Below, piece by piece: positions 6,493 through 11,833 of a stretch of 39,433 bases of DNA. Every line of letters begins with the position of its first letter. The stretch's first letter is position 1. This DNA comes from a virus. Below the pieces are notes generated by a model. The model saw nothing but the letters and a program-made list of their open reading frames with translations, was not told the DNA's origin and made no database searches. The stretch lies in IMG/VR virus record IMGVR_UViG_3300031999_000084, positions 1-39,433 of that record. The stretch is one strand, 5' to 3'. Made by a program: the position numbers and the translations under genes.

Positions 6493-6680
6493 CTCTTTGA
6501 GAATTGCGTATTGAGTGTCGGGGTCGGCGGGAAAGAAAGCCGCATAGCGTCAGCGATGCCTTGGGCAAGTAAGTGAGAATCCTGATGGCTAGCCTAAAGT
6601 GCGAGGTGACTCACTCCACAAATCATCTACTTATAGGAGAGATGGTAGACAAATCCTCGCCCCCGACATCCAGTACACAA
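6492..6680 (+). ncRNA. boxA-led structured RNA 1 with long closing stem
   Basis: GCTCTTTGAGAATTG at 6492-6506 resembles boxA antitermination elements of rRNA leaders. Bases 6504-6523 pair with 6661-6680 over 20 positions (18 pairs including two G-U; mismatches C6507/A6677 and A6514/C6670). Inside are further helices: GCGAGG (6600-6605) with CCTCGC (6655-6660), AGTGAG (about 6573) with CTCACT (about 6610), GCAT/ATGC around 6542-6558 and ATCATCT/AGATGGT. There is no credible open frame. The layout is that of a rRNA precursor with a processing stem, but the enclosed about 137 nt match no RNA I recognise. It shares its opening 25 nt and its 3' CCAGTACACAA with RNA 2. Confidence 0.6.
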
Positions 6681-6833
6681 CAAAAGAGTGCGTTTGGTAA
6701 ATTAGCACTTTCCGCTACATTGCCGAATCGCACCGAAACAGTACCTTTACAGATTGCGCGGTGCGGGTAGGAAAGCGACCTCAAAACGAGACCCCCGCCC
6801 CTATTCTCACCGCCCAGTCCATAAAGGACTGTT
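6681..6833 (+). other. structured spacer between the two boxA RNAs
   Basis: This 153-nt stretch holds no convincing gene. It contains a hairpin AGTGC/GCACT (6687-6691 with 6705-6709), a two-part helix GCGGTG (6758-6763) with CACCGC (6808-6813) around CGGG/CCCG (6764-6767 with 6794-6797), and CAGTCC-ATAAA-GGACTG (6815-6831) directly before the second boxA. It may be a third processed RNA. Confidence 0.4.
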
Positions 6834-7001
6834 GCTCTTTGAAAATTGTGTATTGAAGTGGAGGTTTGTGTGGGGTAAGAATTCAGACCCTATTACCGCC
6901 AGTGCGCACGGAAGCGGGGAAATGCGTTGACCGTTAGGACAATGGCGCCCCGTGATAACTCTACGAAGCGGAAAACACAAACCCCCTCTCCAGTACACAA
7001 T
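6834..7001 (+). ncRNA. boxA-led structured RNA 2 with 27-position closing stem
   Basis: GCTCTTTGAAAATTG (6834-6848) repeats the boxA-like element. Bases 6845-6871 face 6975-7001 across 27 positions with only three mismatches (A6856/C6990, T6859/T6987, A6862/C6984). The A/C mismatch six pairs after TTGYGTA is also present in RNA 1, so it may be a recognition feature. Internal helices include GGGT/ACCC (about 6873-6890), CACG..GGGG with CCCCGTG (about 6907-6953) and the small hairpin TTGACCGTTAGGACAA (about 6927-6942). The 3' strand can alternatively form GTACACA/TGTGTAC (6993-6999 with 7005-7011). Confidence 0.6.
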
Positions 7002-7014
7002 TCCTGTGTACCGT

Positions 7015-7030
7015 AGCTCTTTGACAACCC
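7015..7030 (+). promoter_or_regulatory. third boxA-like element upstream of the island operon
   Basis: GCTCTTTGACAACC repeats the core GCTCTTTGA of the two RNA loci and lies 20-35 nt before the first island gene, ahead of its AAAGGAGG ribosome binding site. It could load NusB/S10-type antitermination factors for the operon. An alternative reading as a -35 box (TTGACA at 7021) lacks a matching -10. Confidence 0.45.
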
Positions 7031-7049
7031 AGACAGAAAGGAGGAAATA

Positions 7050-7220
7050 ATGAAAGAAACGGCTGACGTGAAAAGGGAAGTCTATGTCGTCTGCTGGTAC
7101 TGCGGCTGGACGGTGATTATTCCGAACTGTCCGGTGACGGTGGATTTTCTCCCTGTGCGCTACCGCATCTGCGGCGTGTGCAAACTGAAAGGAGGGGAAG
7201 ATGAGAAAGCGCAGAAATAA
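7050..7220 (+). CDS. small zinc-ribbon protein
   Basis: The 56-residue protein contains CWYCGW and CGVCK, two CxxC pairs about 30 residues apart around a beta-rich core (VYVVCWYCGWTVIIPNCPV), the shape of a zinc ribbon. It has a strong ribosome binding site (AAAGGAGG 7 nt before ATG), in contrast to most of the genome. Its last 20 nt overlap the next gene, whose own ribosome binding site lies inside this reading frame. It is the first gene of the GC-richer island. Partner unknown. Confidence 0.65.
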   Translation: MKETADVKREVYVVCWYCGWTVIIPNCPVTVDFLPVRYRICGVCKLKGGEDEKAQK

Positions 7221-8256
7221 CGTCGGGCGGCGGATACCCACGAAAGAGGCGATCAGTGAGGTGATGGCGAGATTGATGCAAGCCGCCAAGCATCTCAATC
7301 CTCTCAAGAGGATACCCCATCCGCGCATCACAAACGGAGGAAGGTTTGACGAGGAGCATTTCGTACTCGTTCTCTCCGACCTCCAAACGGGGCTTCTGAC
7401 CCCGACCTACGACATGGCGGTGCTGAAAGCGAGGATGGAGTACCTTGTGGAGAAGGTACTCAAGATCGTCGCGATGCACCGCAAGTCGCACCCCGTCAGG
7501 AAGTTGTCTATTTTCCTGATAGGGGATGTCGTTCACGGCGAGAGAGTGGGCTTTATGATTGACCTTGACCATTTGGAGCGCGTTGTGCGCGACCAGATGT
7601 TCAACGGCGCAATCCCCGTTCTCTCCTACGCCATCGCGGCGTTCGCGCAGGTGTTTGAGACCGTTGACGTGTTCTGTGTCAAGGGAAACCACGGGAAGAA
7701 CGGAAAGTTCGCCGGGACGACCACGAACTTTGACCTGTTCTCCTACATCTACCTTCAGCAGTTCTTCTCCTCCACCAAGCACGTTACGTTCCATATCTCC
7801 GACACGTTCCATTCCATCGCGGACGTTTCAGGGTTCAAGTTCTTTCTCGTACACGGCGACAACATCCCGATGCACCTGACCCTTCCCTGGTACGGTCTCA
7901 CGACGCGGATGATGCGGTGGAGCGGCTCGGTGGGCGACTTCAACTATCTGGTGTGCGGACACTTCCACGCTCTTTCGTGGATGTTCTGGAACGACAAGCA
8001 GATATTCACCAACGGCACGTTCATCACCGATGATGAGTGGAGCATCGAAAACATCGGGTTGTCCGGCACCTGCGGGCAACTCCTGCTCTCGGTGCATCCT
8101 AAAGTCGGCGTGTCGTTCGTCCGCGCCATCCAGATGCAGAGGGCAATTCCTACCTGCCCTCGCCACCTCGACTACAAGGGTCTCCACAAGCCCCGCACGG
8201 TGTGTGACACCTGCCTCCGTCTCTGGCGTATCCGCCAGAAAGGGGGTGAGCGATGA
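7201..8256 (+). CDS. calcineurin-like metallophosphoesterase
   Basis: The 351-residue protein carries the metallophosphoesterase motifs in order: LSDLQTG (D60, Q62 where D-x-H is usual), IGDVVHGE (G108-D109), KGNHGKN (N163-H164), LVHGDN (H218, D220) and CGHFHA (H254, H256). These bind two metal ions in nucleases and phosphatases of the SbcD/Mre11 and related families. The last 40 residues contain CPRHLDYKG and CDTCLRLW, a possible zinc knuckle. Spacing resembles phage DNA-repair-exonuclease-type members, but the substrate cannot be read. Gln in the first motif is a notable replacement. Strong ribosome binding site (AAAGGAGG); its stop overlaps the next start by 4 nt. Confidence 0.85.
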   Translation: MRKRRNNVGRRIPTKEAISEVMARLMQAAKHLNPLKRIPHPRITNGGRFDEEHFVLVLSDLQTGLLTPTYDMAVLKARMEYLVEKVLKIVAMHRKSHPVRKLSIFLIGDVVHGERVGFMIDLDHLERVVRDQMFNGAIPVLSYAIAAFAQVFETVDVFCVKGNHGKNGKFAGTTTNFDLFSYIYLQQFFSSTKHVTFHISDTFHSIADVSGFKFFLVHGDNIPMHLTLPWYGLTTRMMRWSGSVGDFNYLVCGHFHALSWMFWNDKQIFTNGTFITDDEWSIENIGLSGTCGQLLLSVHPKVGVSFVRAIQMQRAIPTCPRHLDYKGLHKPRTVCDTCLRLWRIRQKGGER

Positions 8257-8522
8257 GAACCTACCCTATCATCCTCGTGGAATGGCTCGACGTTGATGAG
8301 CCGGGCGCAAGCTGGCAGTCGGAAGCGGAAGTCAAAAAGTTCTGCGCCCTCTACCAGCCCGTCACTTCGGTGGGGTATCTGTTCGGGAAGACCAAGCATT
8401 TCCTCATCATCTTCGGCGATAGGAATATCATCGAGGACGAGGAGATGTACGGGCGTATCCAGAAGATACCCCTCTCCATCGTCAAGAAGGTCAGGTACCT
8501 TCGGAAAGGAGGTGCCAAGTGA
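8253..8522 (+). CDS. hypothetical island protein
   Basis: The 89-residue protein (MRTYPIILVEWLDVDEPGASW..) has an alternating beta/alpha pattern with SVGYLFGKTKHFLIIFGDR in the middle and a basic C-terminus (VKKVRYLRKGG). I do not recognise a family. Ribosome binding site AAGGGGGTGA precedes the ATG, and both ends overlap the neighbours by 4 nt, so it is a tight part of the island operon. Confidence 0.6.
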   Translation: MRTYPIILVEWLDVDEPGASWQSEAEVKKFCALYQPVTSVGYLFGKTKHFLIIFGDRNIIEDEEMYGRIQKIPLSIVKKVRYLRKGGAK

Positions 8523-8851
8523 AGAAGTCCGAAATCGTCCGTAAGGCGTTCGGCTTCACTCTGCCTTGCGATGAATGCAAGACAGAGGTGGACATCGAGT
8601 TCTTTTCGTTCTTCGCCGCCTATGTCGTCTACCACAACGCTCTGCCCAACGGCGCGCCGCTCCTTCGGGAGCACGGCATCGCCCTCTACGGCATCTGTGG
8701 AGATTGCGGGCGGTTCAAGTCGTTCCCGGTGGACTACCGCGACCTCGGCGAGGCACTCGGAAGCGATCCTGAAAAGAACTTCAAAGCGTTCGTCCACAAG
8801 AAGTGCGAGGAGTACGGCAAGAAACTCCTGCCGAAAGTGAGGGTGAACTGA
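8519..8851 (+). CDS. zinc-ribbon-containing hypothetical protein (GTG start)
   Basis: The 110-residue protein has two CxxC motifs (CDEC near residue 17 and CGDC near 62) flanking a helix FFSFFAAYVVYHN, then a helical C-terminus rich in Lys. It begins at GTG 8519, overlapping the previous stop by 4 nt and following the ribosome binding site AAAGGAGG. This start is well fixed. Metal binding is likely; the function is not known. Confidence 0.6.
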   Translation: MKKSEIVRKAFGFTLPCDECKTEVDIEFFSFFAAYVVYHNALPNGAPLLREHGIALYGICGDCGRFKSFPVDYRDLGEALGSDPEKNFKAFVHKKCEEYGKKLLPKVRVN

Positions 8852-9411
8852 TGGAAAAGAAAGACCTCAACTGGGGAGGGTTTATCCTCCTACTGTTGTT
8901 TCTGGTCTGTGTCGGTTTCTGCGGGTGCGAGGTGAAAGCCGAGAGTGCTCTCGCCCAGCACCGCAGGCACAACCCGCAATGCGGCGAGGCGTACTTCGCC
9001 CAGTTCCCCACCGATGACCAGAAGATGCTGTTCTGGCTCCTCATCCCAGACAACAGATTCTTGGAAATCTGGGAAAACCACGTCTTCGTGGTCACCAGCA
9101 CTTCCATCTACCCTCCCTGTGACGTTCTTACCGAGTTCGCCCCGCGCGTCTTCAAGCGAAACTACGCGGGGGTCACCTATCACGGCGACATCCTGCTGGA
9201 CAAAAAATGGATGGGCGGGTTCATCGCCGCGATACACTACGGGAAACTGGAAAGCGGGGAACGCTTCCTTGAGGTGGGGGAACTGCCTTATGAGGTGTGG
9301 CTACGCACAAGCCCCAAGTCCCAAGCCGAAGTGATGAAGCTCCTCATTTGGAAGCGCGTGTGGCTGGGCGAACCGCGCAACAAACCACCACCGCTAACCG
9401 CAACCAACTAA
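8851..9411 (+). CDS. exported or membrane-anchored island protein
   Basis: The 186-residue protein starts MEKKDLNWGGFILLLLFLVCVGFCGC, a charged N-terminus followed by a 16-residue hydrophobic helix. ESALA before QHRR could be a signal peptidase I site; the cysteines do not form a clear lipobox. The rest is a beta/alpha domain (YFAQFPTDDQKMLFWLLIPD, NHVFVVTST) that I do not recognise. A longer frame begins at 8803, but ATG 8851 shares one base with the previous stop (TGATG) and follows GAGGGTGA. Last gene of the island, followed by a hairpin. Confidence 0.6.
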   Translation: MEKKDLNWGGFILLLLFLVCVGFCGCEVKAESALAQHRRHNPQCGEAYFAQFPTDDQKMLFWLLIPDNRFLEIWENHVFVVTSTSIYPPCDVLTEFAPRVFKRNYAGVTYHGDILLDKKWMGGFIAAIHYGKLESGERFLEVGELPYEVWLRTSPKSQAEVMKLLIWKRVWLGEPRNKPPPLTATN

Positions 9412-9432
9412 CGTCTGGGTATCGTACACATA

Positions 9433-9461
9433 GGGGGCGAGAACCTTTTACCCTCGCCCCC
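9433..9461 (+). terminator. GC-rich hairpin ending the island operon
   Basis: GGGGGCGAG (9433-9441) pairs perfectly with CTCGCCCCC (9453-9461) around an 11-nt loop. What follows is AT-rich but has no run of T, so it is either a weak intrinsic terminator or an mRNA-stabilising stem. It marks the sharp composition change at the right edge of the island. Confidence 0.5.
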
Positions 9462-9471
9462 AATCATTAAA

Positions 9472-9495
9472 AAGTAATTAAGATAAAGAGATGAA
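9472..9495 (+). repeat. gene-junction repeat family B, copy 1
   Basis: These 24 bp, ending in the ATGAA start of the next gene, are identical to 10431-10454; their last 20 bp recur at 9852-9871. With the flanking TCATTA the match to the 10431 copy extends further with a single mismatch. Confidence 0.85.
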
Positions 9496-9862
9496 GTATT
9501 TAGCTGAAACACTACACGAAATAAATAAAGAGAAGCGCAAAGATTGCGCTAAATATCCCGCTTGCCCTAAATGTGGCAATGCTATGGTGTGGACTTTCGC
9601 TTTTAGGGGTTGTGAGTGGGCTTGTTTGCCTTGTGATATAGCAAAGCCGATGTTTTTTGATTGTAAAGAGGTGTGGCGGAACATAAAAGCAATGGATGCT
9701 AAAAAACGAAAGTGGCAAGAGGAACTATCTATTATTTCTCGAAGATTTGGTGGAGGCAAATGTGTTGTTGAGGGTTGCGAGAATGGTAGTTGCGATTGGT
9801 GTAAAAGAGCCGCCGATAAAAATTGTCAATTTAAGTTTTGGAAAAGCAACCAATTAAGATAA
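9491..9862 (+). CDS. cysteine-rich zinc-binding protein
   Basis: The 123-residue protein has CPKCGNAMVW and a following C..LPC, a zinc-ribbon pair at residues about 25-55. A second cysteine cluster near the C-terminus reads CVVEGCENGSCDWCKR. It is clearly AT-richer than the island before it. It starts at the ATG embedded in the junction repeat. Two metal sites suggest nucleic-acid or protein binding; no family recognised. Confidence 0.6.
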   Translation: MKYLAETLHEINKEKRKDCAKYPACPKCGNAMVWTFAFRGCEWACLPCDIAKPMFFDCKEVWRNIKAMDAKKRKWQEELSIISRRFGGGKCVVEGCENGSCDWCKRAADKNCQFKFWKSNQLR

Positions 9863-9871
9863 AGAGATGAA
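9852..9871 (+). repeat. gene-junction repeat family B, copy 2
   Basis: AATTAAGATAAAGAGATGAA is identical to the 3' part of the copies at 9472-9495 and 10431-10454. Here the upstream gene stops at the internal AGATAA, whereas at 10431 the upstream gene stops at the earlier GTAA, so the DNA is kept while the frame differs. Confidence 0.85.
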
Positions 9872-10436
9872 AAGTAAGGAAAATAAAATATGGATAGCCA
9901 GTAACGAAGCCCCTGCTCTTAATACCGGAGAATTGGGTTTTGTTTTTAATCGGGTTTGGGCAATGCCGGATAAGTGGACATTTAAGATACACCCTATTAA
10001 AAATCTATTAACAAAATATGGGGCTGGAAAAGACGGAAAATGGGCAGACCCCTTTTGTGGGATATTAAGTCCTGCAAATGTTACGAATGATATTAACCCC
10101 GAAATAAGAGCAACATATAACACAGACGCACTGAACTTTCTAAAAAATCTTGAAGATAATTATTTTACAGGAATTTTGTATGACCCCCCATATTCGATTA
10201 CACAAGCAAGGGCTTATGGGAGAAAAGAGTTTGCCTCTATGAAGTATTGGGCAGATTGTAAAAACGAAATCGCAAGAGCGATAAAACCCGGTGGATATGC
10301 GATTTGTTTTGGCTGGAATAGTAATGGAATGGGAAAGAACAGGGGATTTTTCTTAAAGGAAATTCTACTTATAGCTCACGGAGGTTCAAAAAACGATACA
10401 ATTTGCACAGTAGAAGAAAAGGTCATTAGAAAGTAA
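9867..10436 (+). CDS. second DNA methyltransferase (DPPY type)
   Basis: The 189-residue protein has WADPFCG (residues 59-65), an AdoMet-binding motif I of the DPFxG kind, and GILYDPPYS (102-110), the catalytic motif of amino-methyltransferases of adenine-N6 or cytosine-N4. A HPIK motif at 42-45 precedes motif I. It is short for the family and lacks an obvious large target-recognition domain, like compact phage methyltransferases. Together with the enzyme spanning the window ends, the phage has two methyltransferases and no visible restriction partner, so protection from host restriction is a likely purpose. It is flanked on both sides by family B repeats. Confidence 0.8.
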   Translation: MKSKENKIWIASNEAPALNTGELGFVFNRVWAMPDKWTFKIHPIKNLLTKYGAGKDGKWADPFCGILSPANVTNDINPEIRATYNTDALNFLKNLEDNYFTGILYDPPYSITQARAYGRKEFASMKYWADCKNEIARAIKPGGYAICFGWNSNGMGKNRGFFLKEILLIAHGGSKNDTICTVEEKVIRK

Positions 10437-10454
10437 TTAAGATAAAGAGATGAA
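10431..10454 (+). repeat. gene-junction repeat family B, copy 3 (orphan start)
   Basis: An exact copy of 9472-9495. Its embedded ATG opens a frame of only five codons (MKLKP), so the gene that once followed this junction seems to be missing or replaced. Confidence 0.85.
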
Positions 10455-10463
10455 ATTAAAACC

Positions 10464-10526
10464 ATGAGAAAAGAAAATTACAATCTCTTGCTCCCCCGCT
10501 ATTTAAGGAGTAGAATAAAAGTATGA
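10464..10526 (+). CDS. 20-residue leader peptide candidate
   Basis: The frame MRKENYNLLLPRYLRSRIKV overlaps the next start (GTATGA). Its C-terminal half is encoded by a segment repeated at 10857-10890, where the same frame would read PRYLRNRIKI. The differences are silent or conservative (Ser/Asn, Val/Ile), as expected for translated sequence. It may couple translation to the metallopeptidase-like gene. Confidence 0.4.
   Translation: MRKENYNLLLPRYLRSRIKV
10493..10509 (+). repeat. gene-junction repeat family C, copy 1
   Basis: CCCCCGCTATTTAAGGA is exactly repeated at 10857-10873. The similarity continues with substitutions through AATAGGATAAA to the start codon of the downstream gene in both places. 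Confidence 0.85.
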
Positions 10527-10834
10527 AGCTACCTAAAAAACTTCGGCTACTGGGATACGATTGGAAAGTGATATGCACGAAAGACGACAGCAAAGATGCG
10601 AGTGGAAACTTCTCTTGGAAGAAGAAGAAGATAACAATAAACGATAAATATGGAGAGGCGCAGGCTATTCTGTTGCATGAAATCGTAGAAGCAGTTATGG
10701 TGAAGAACTTGGCTCGGTATTATGGCAACGAGGGAAACTCCGAGTTTCGGTTCATTTTCAACCACACAGAGTTTACAAAAATTGTGAACGATATTTTTGT
10801 GGCGTTGGCGGATAATGATTTATTAAAACTTTAA
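10523..10834 (+). CDS. HExxxE-type metallopeptidase-like small protein
   Basis: The 103-residue protein has ILLHEIVEAVM near residues 50-60 and, further on, FRFIFNHTEFTKIVND. The first His-Glu pair and the later His-x-x-x-Phe helix resemble a minimal zincin active site as seen in short phage proteins of the ImmA/SprT kind, but the canonical HExxH is not present. N-terminally a beta strand pair (LRLLGYDWKVICTK, KKKKITINDK) is typical of such folds. Catalytic activity is uncertain. It starts at ATG 10523, directly after family C repeat 1. Confidence 0.5.
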   Translation: MKLPKKLRLLGYDWKVICTKDDSKDASGNFSWKKKKITINDKYGEAQAILLHEIVEAVMVKNLARYYGNEGNSEFRFIFNHTEFTKIVNDIFVALADNDLLKL

Positions 10835-10856
10835 ATAAAAGAGACAGAAACTTGAT

Positions 10857-10873
10857 CCCCCGCTATTTAAGGA
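10857..10873 (+). repeat. gene-junction repeat family C, copy 2
   Basis: An exact match to 10493-10509, lying 14 bp before ATG 10887 exactly as copy 1 lies before ATG 10523. Confidence 0.85.
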
Positions 10874-10886
10874 ATAGGATAAAGAT

Positions 10887-10988
10887 ATGAAAAAAATTCT
10901 TATTGGGCAAATCAGGTTTTTGCAACTGCCGTCTAGGGGATCAAGTAAGAGAATTACTAATCATAGCCCTAGCGTAGACGGCGGTTGA
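10887..10988 (+). CDS. 33-residue open frame in structured region, doubtful
   Basis: The frame MKKILIGQIRFLQLPSRGSS... follows family C repeat 2 at the same distance as the real gene at 10523. Much of it is covered by inverted repeats, so the DNA may act as RNA structure instead. No similarity recognised. Confidence 0.3.
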   Translation: MKKILIGQIRFLQLPSRGSSKRITNHSPSVDGG

Positions 10989-11050
10989 ACATTTCCGTTC
11001 CTGCCCCCGTACCATTGAAACCGGGCGGGGGCGGGGCGGGCTACAAAACT

Positions 11051-11152
11051 ATGATAATTCGAACATGGATCCACCTGGCGCTGATACTTCTCGCTATCGG
11101 TTTAATTATCATGTGGATACTTTCTGACCTTGAAGAGATGGGGATACTGTAA
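11051..11152 (+). CDS. 33-residue single-span membrane peptide
   Basis: The frame MIIRTWIHLALILLAIGLIIMWILSDLEEMGIL is a single hydrophobic helix with a positive N-terminus and acidic C-terminus. It ends 13 nt before the terminase promoter box. It starts in the CTATG context used by many genes here. Function unknown. Confidence 0.45.
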   Translation: MIIRTWIHLALILLAIGLIIMWILSDLEEMGIL

Positions 11153-11165
11153 TTTATAAGTAAAA

Positions 11166-11176
11166 TGTGCTATAAT
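11166..11176 (+). promoter_or_regulatory. extended -10 promoter of the packaging/structural operon
   Basis: TGTGCTATAAT at 11166-11176 is followed by the ATG of the terminase small subunit with seven bases between. Transcription would begin at or beside the start codon, giving a leaderless or nearly leaderless mRNA. No -35 box is evident. Confidence 0.7.
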
Positions 11177-11183
11177 TAAGATT

Positions 11184-11618
11184 ATGCCAAAACACCTTCC
11201 TGACGGCAGACCGACAAAACTCACCCAAAGGTTCAAGGAAGTGCTTGGAAGTATTTTGAAAGATGGCACAAAAGCCTTGCTCACCGATGAGACGCTTCTC
11301 TTTCTCGTAAATCAGGAGTTGTCAAAGGAGGAGCAAGTGAGCAACGGAACGTTTGAACGATGGAAGTCTGCTGGCACAAAAGACAGCAGAGGTCAAGAGT
11401 TTCGAGTACTTATAAAAAAGGCGTTGACCCTCGAACAGACAAATCTTCTCAATGAAATCCGTAAAGGAAAGAATAACTGGCAGAGTAGGGCGTGGATACT
11501 TGAGCGCAAGTTTGACGAATGGAACTTGAGGCACAAGAGCGAGATGAAGGCCGGGGTGATACTTACTCCCTCGCCCGAACGGCAGGAAGCAATCAATAAA
11601 CTTTTGGAAAAGGAATAG
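11184..11618 (+). CDS. terminase small subunit
   Basis: The 144-residue protein begins HLPDGRPTKLTQRFKEVLGS, the usual opening of phage small terminases. It continues with a helix-turn-helix region (EEQVSNGTFERWKSAG) and a helical section EFRVLIKKALTLEQTNLLNEI. It ends with NWQSRAWILERKFDEWNLRH, matching the family's NWQAAAWFLERRFP signature. It recognises the packaging site and regulates the large subunit, which follows after three small genes. It has its own extended -10 promoter and no Shine-Dalgarno site. Confidence 0.88.
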   Translation: MPKHLPDGRPTKLTQRFKEVLGSILKDGTKALLTDETLLFLVNQELSKEEQVSNGTFERWKSAGTKDSRGQEFRVLIKKALTLEQTNLLNEIRKGKNNWQSRAWILERKFDEWNLRHKSEMKAGVILTPSPERQEAINKLLEKE

Positions 11619-11620
11619 AC

Positions 11621-11833
11621 ATGACAAAAAAGTTTGTGACTATGGTTGTTGCCGAGAAACCGGATGCTTTTGATATTGTAGCCCGTACGAACGTGAGGGT
11701 GGCGGCGGGGGAGATTGAGATTGTCAAAACCTCTGAGGAAATCAAAAACCCATTTAAACAGAGGTTGCTTAAGGGGGGCGTGAATGGCTATCTTGATTGG
11801 GTCGAACGCCAATTAAAAGGACTAGATGAATAA
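11621..11833 (+). CDS. small hypothetical protein in packaging operon
   Basis: The 70-residue protein (MTKKFVTMVVAEKPDAFDIV..) has a beta-rich N-terminal half and a helical C-terminus (FKQRLLKGGVNGYLDWVERQLKG). It begins 2 nt after the terminase small subunit stop and overlaps the next gene by 8 nt. No family recognised. Confidence 0.55.
   Translation: MTKKFVTMVVAEKPDAFDIVARTNVRVAAGEIEIVKTSEEIKNPFKQRLLKGGVNGYLDWVERQLKGLDE

Larger units (their letters stand above)
10850..11032 (+). ncRNA. structured segment with nested inverted repeats
   Basis: ACTTGATCCCC (10850-10860) is the perfect inverse of GGGGATCAAGT (10936-10946), enclosing family C repeat 2 and a start codon. GCCGTCTA (10928-10935) pairs with TAGACGGC (10975-10982), with CTAGGG/CCCTAG (10933-10938, 10967-10972) stacked inside. 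GCCCCCG (11003-11009) pairs with CGGGGGC (11026-11032). The first two helices share bases 10936-10938, so they could switch. This may be a regulatory RNA or translational control region; no known class fits. Confidence 0.45.

Noticed and set aside
6573-6770. 65-residue forward frame inside the RNA locus
   Set aside because: It crosses the 3' strand of RNA 1, has no start context like its neighbours, and its composition is not protein-like.
6492-7030. tRNA array, tmRNA or rRNA fragment
   Set aside because: No T-loop GTTCRAATC motif, no cloverleaf, no CCA end and no rRNA core sequence could be found in the enclosed RNAs.
7117-7812. 231-residue antisense frame opposite the metallophosphoesterase
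   Set aside because: It is a shadow of a GC-rich gene whose forward frame has all family motifs.
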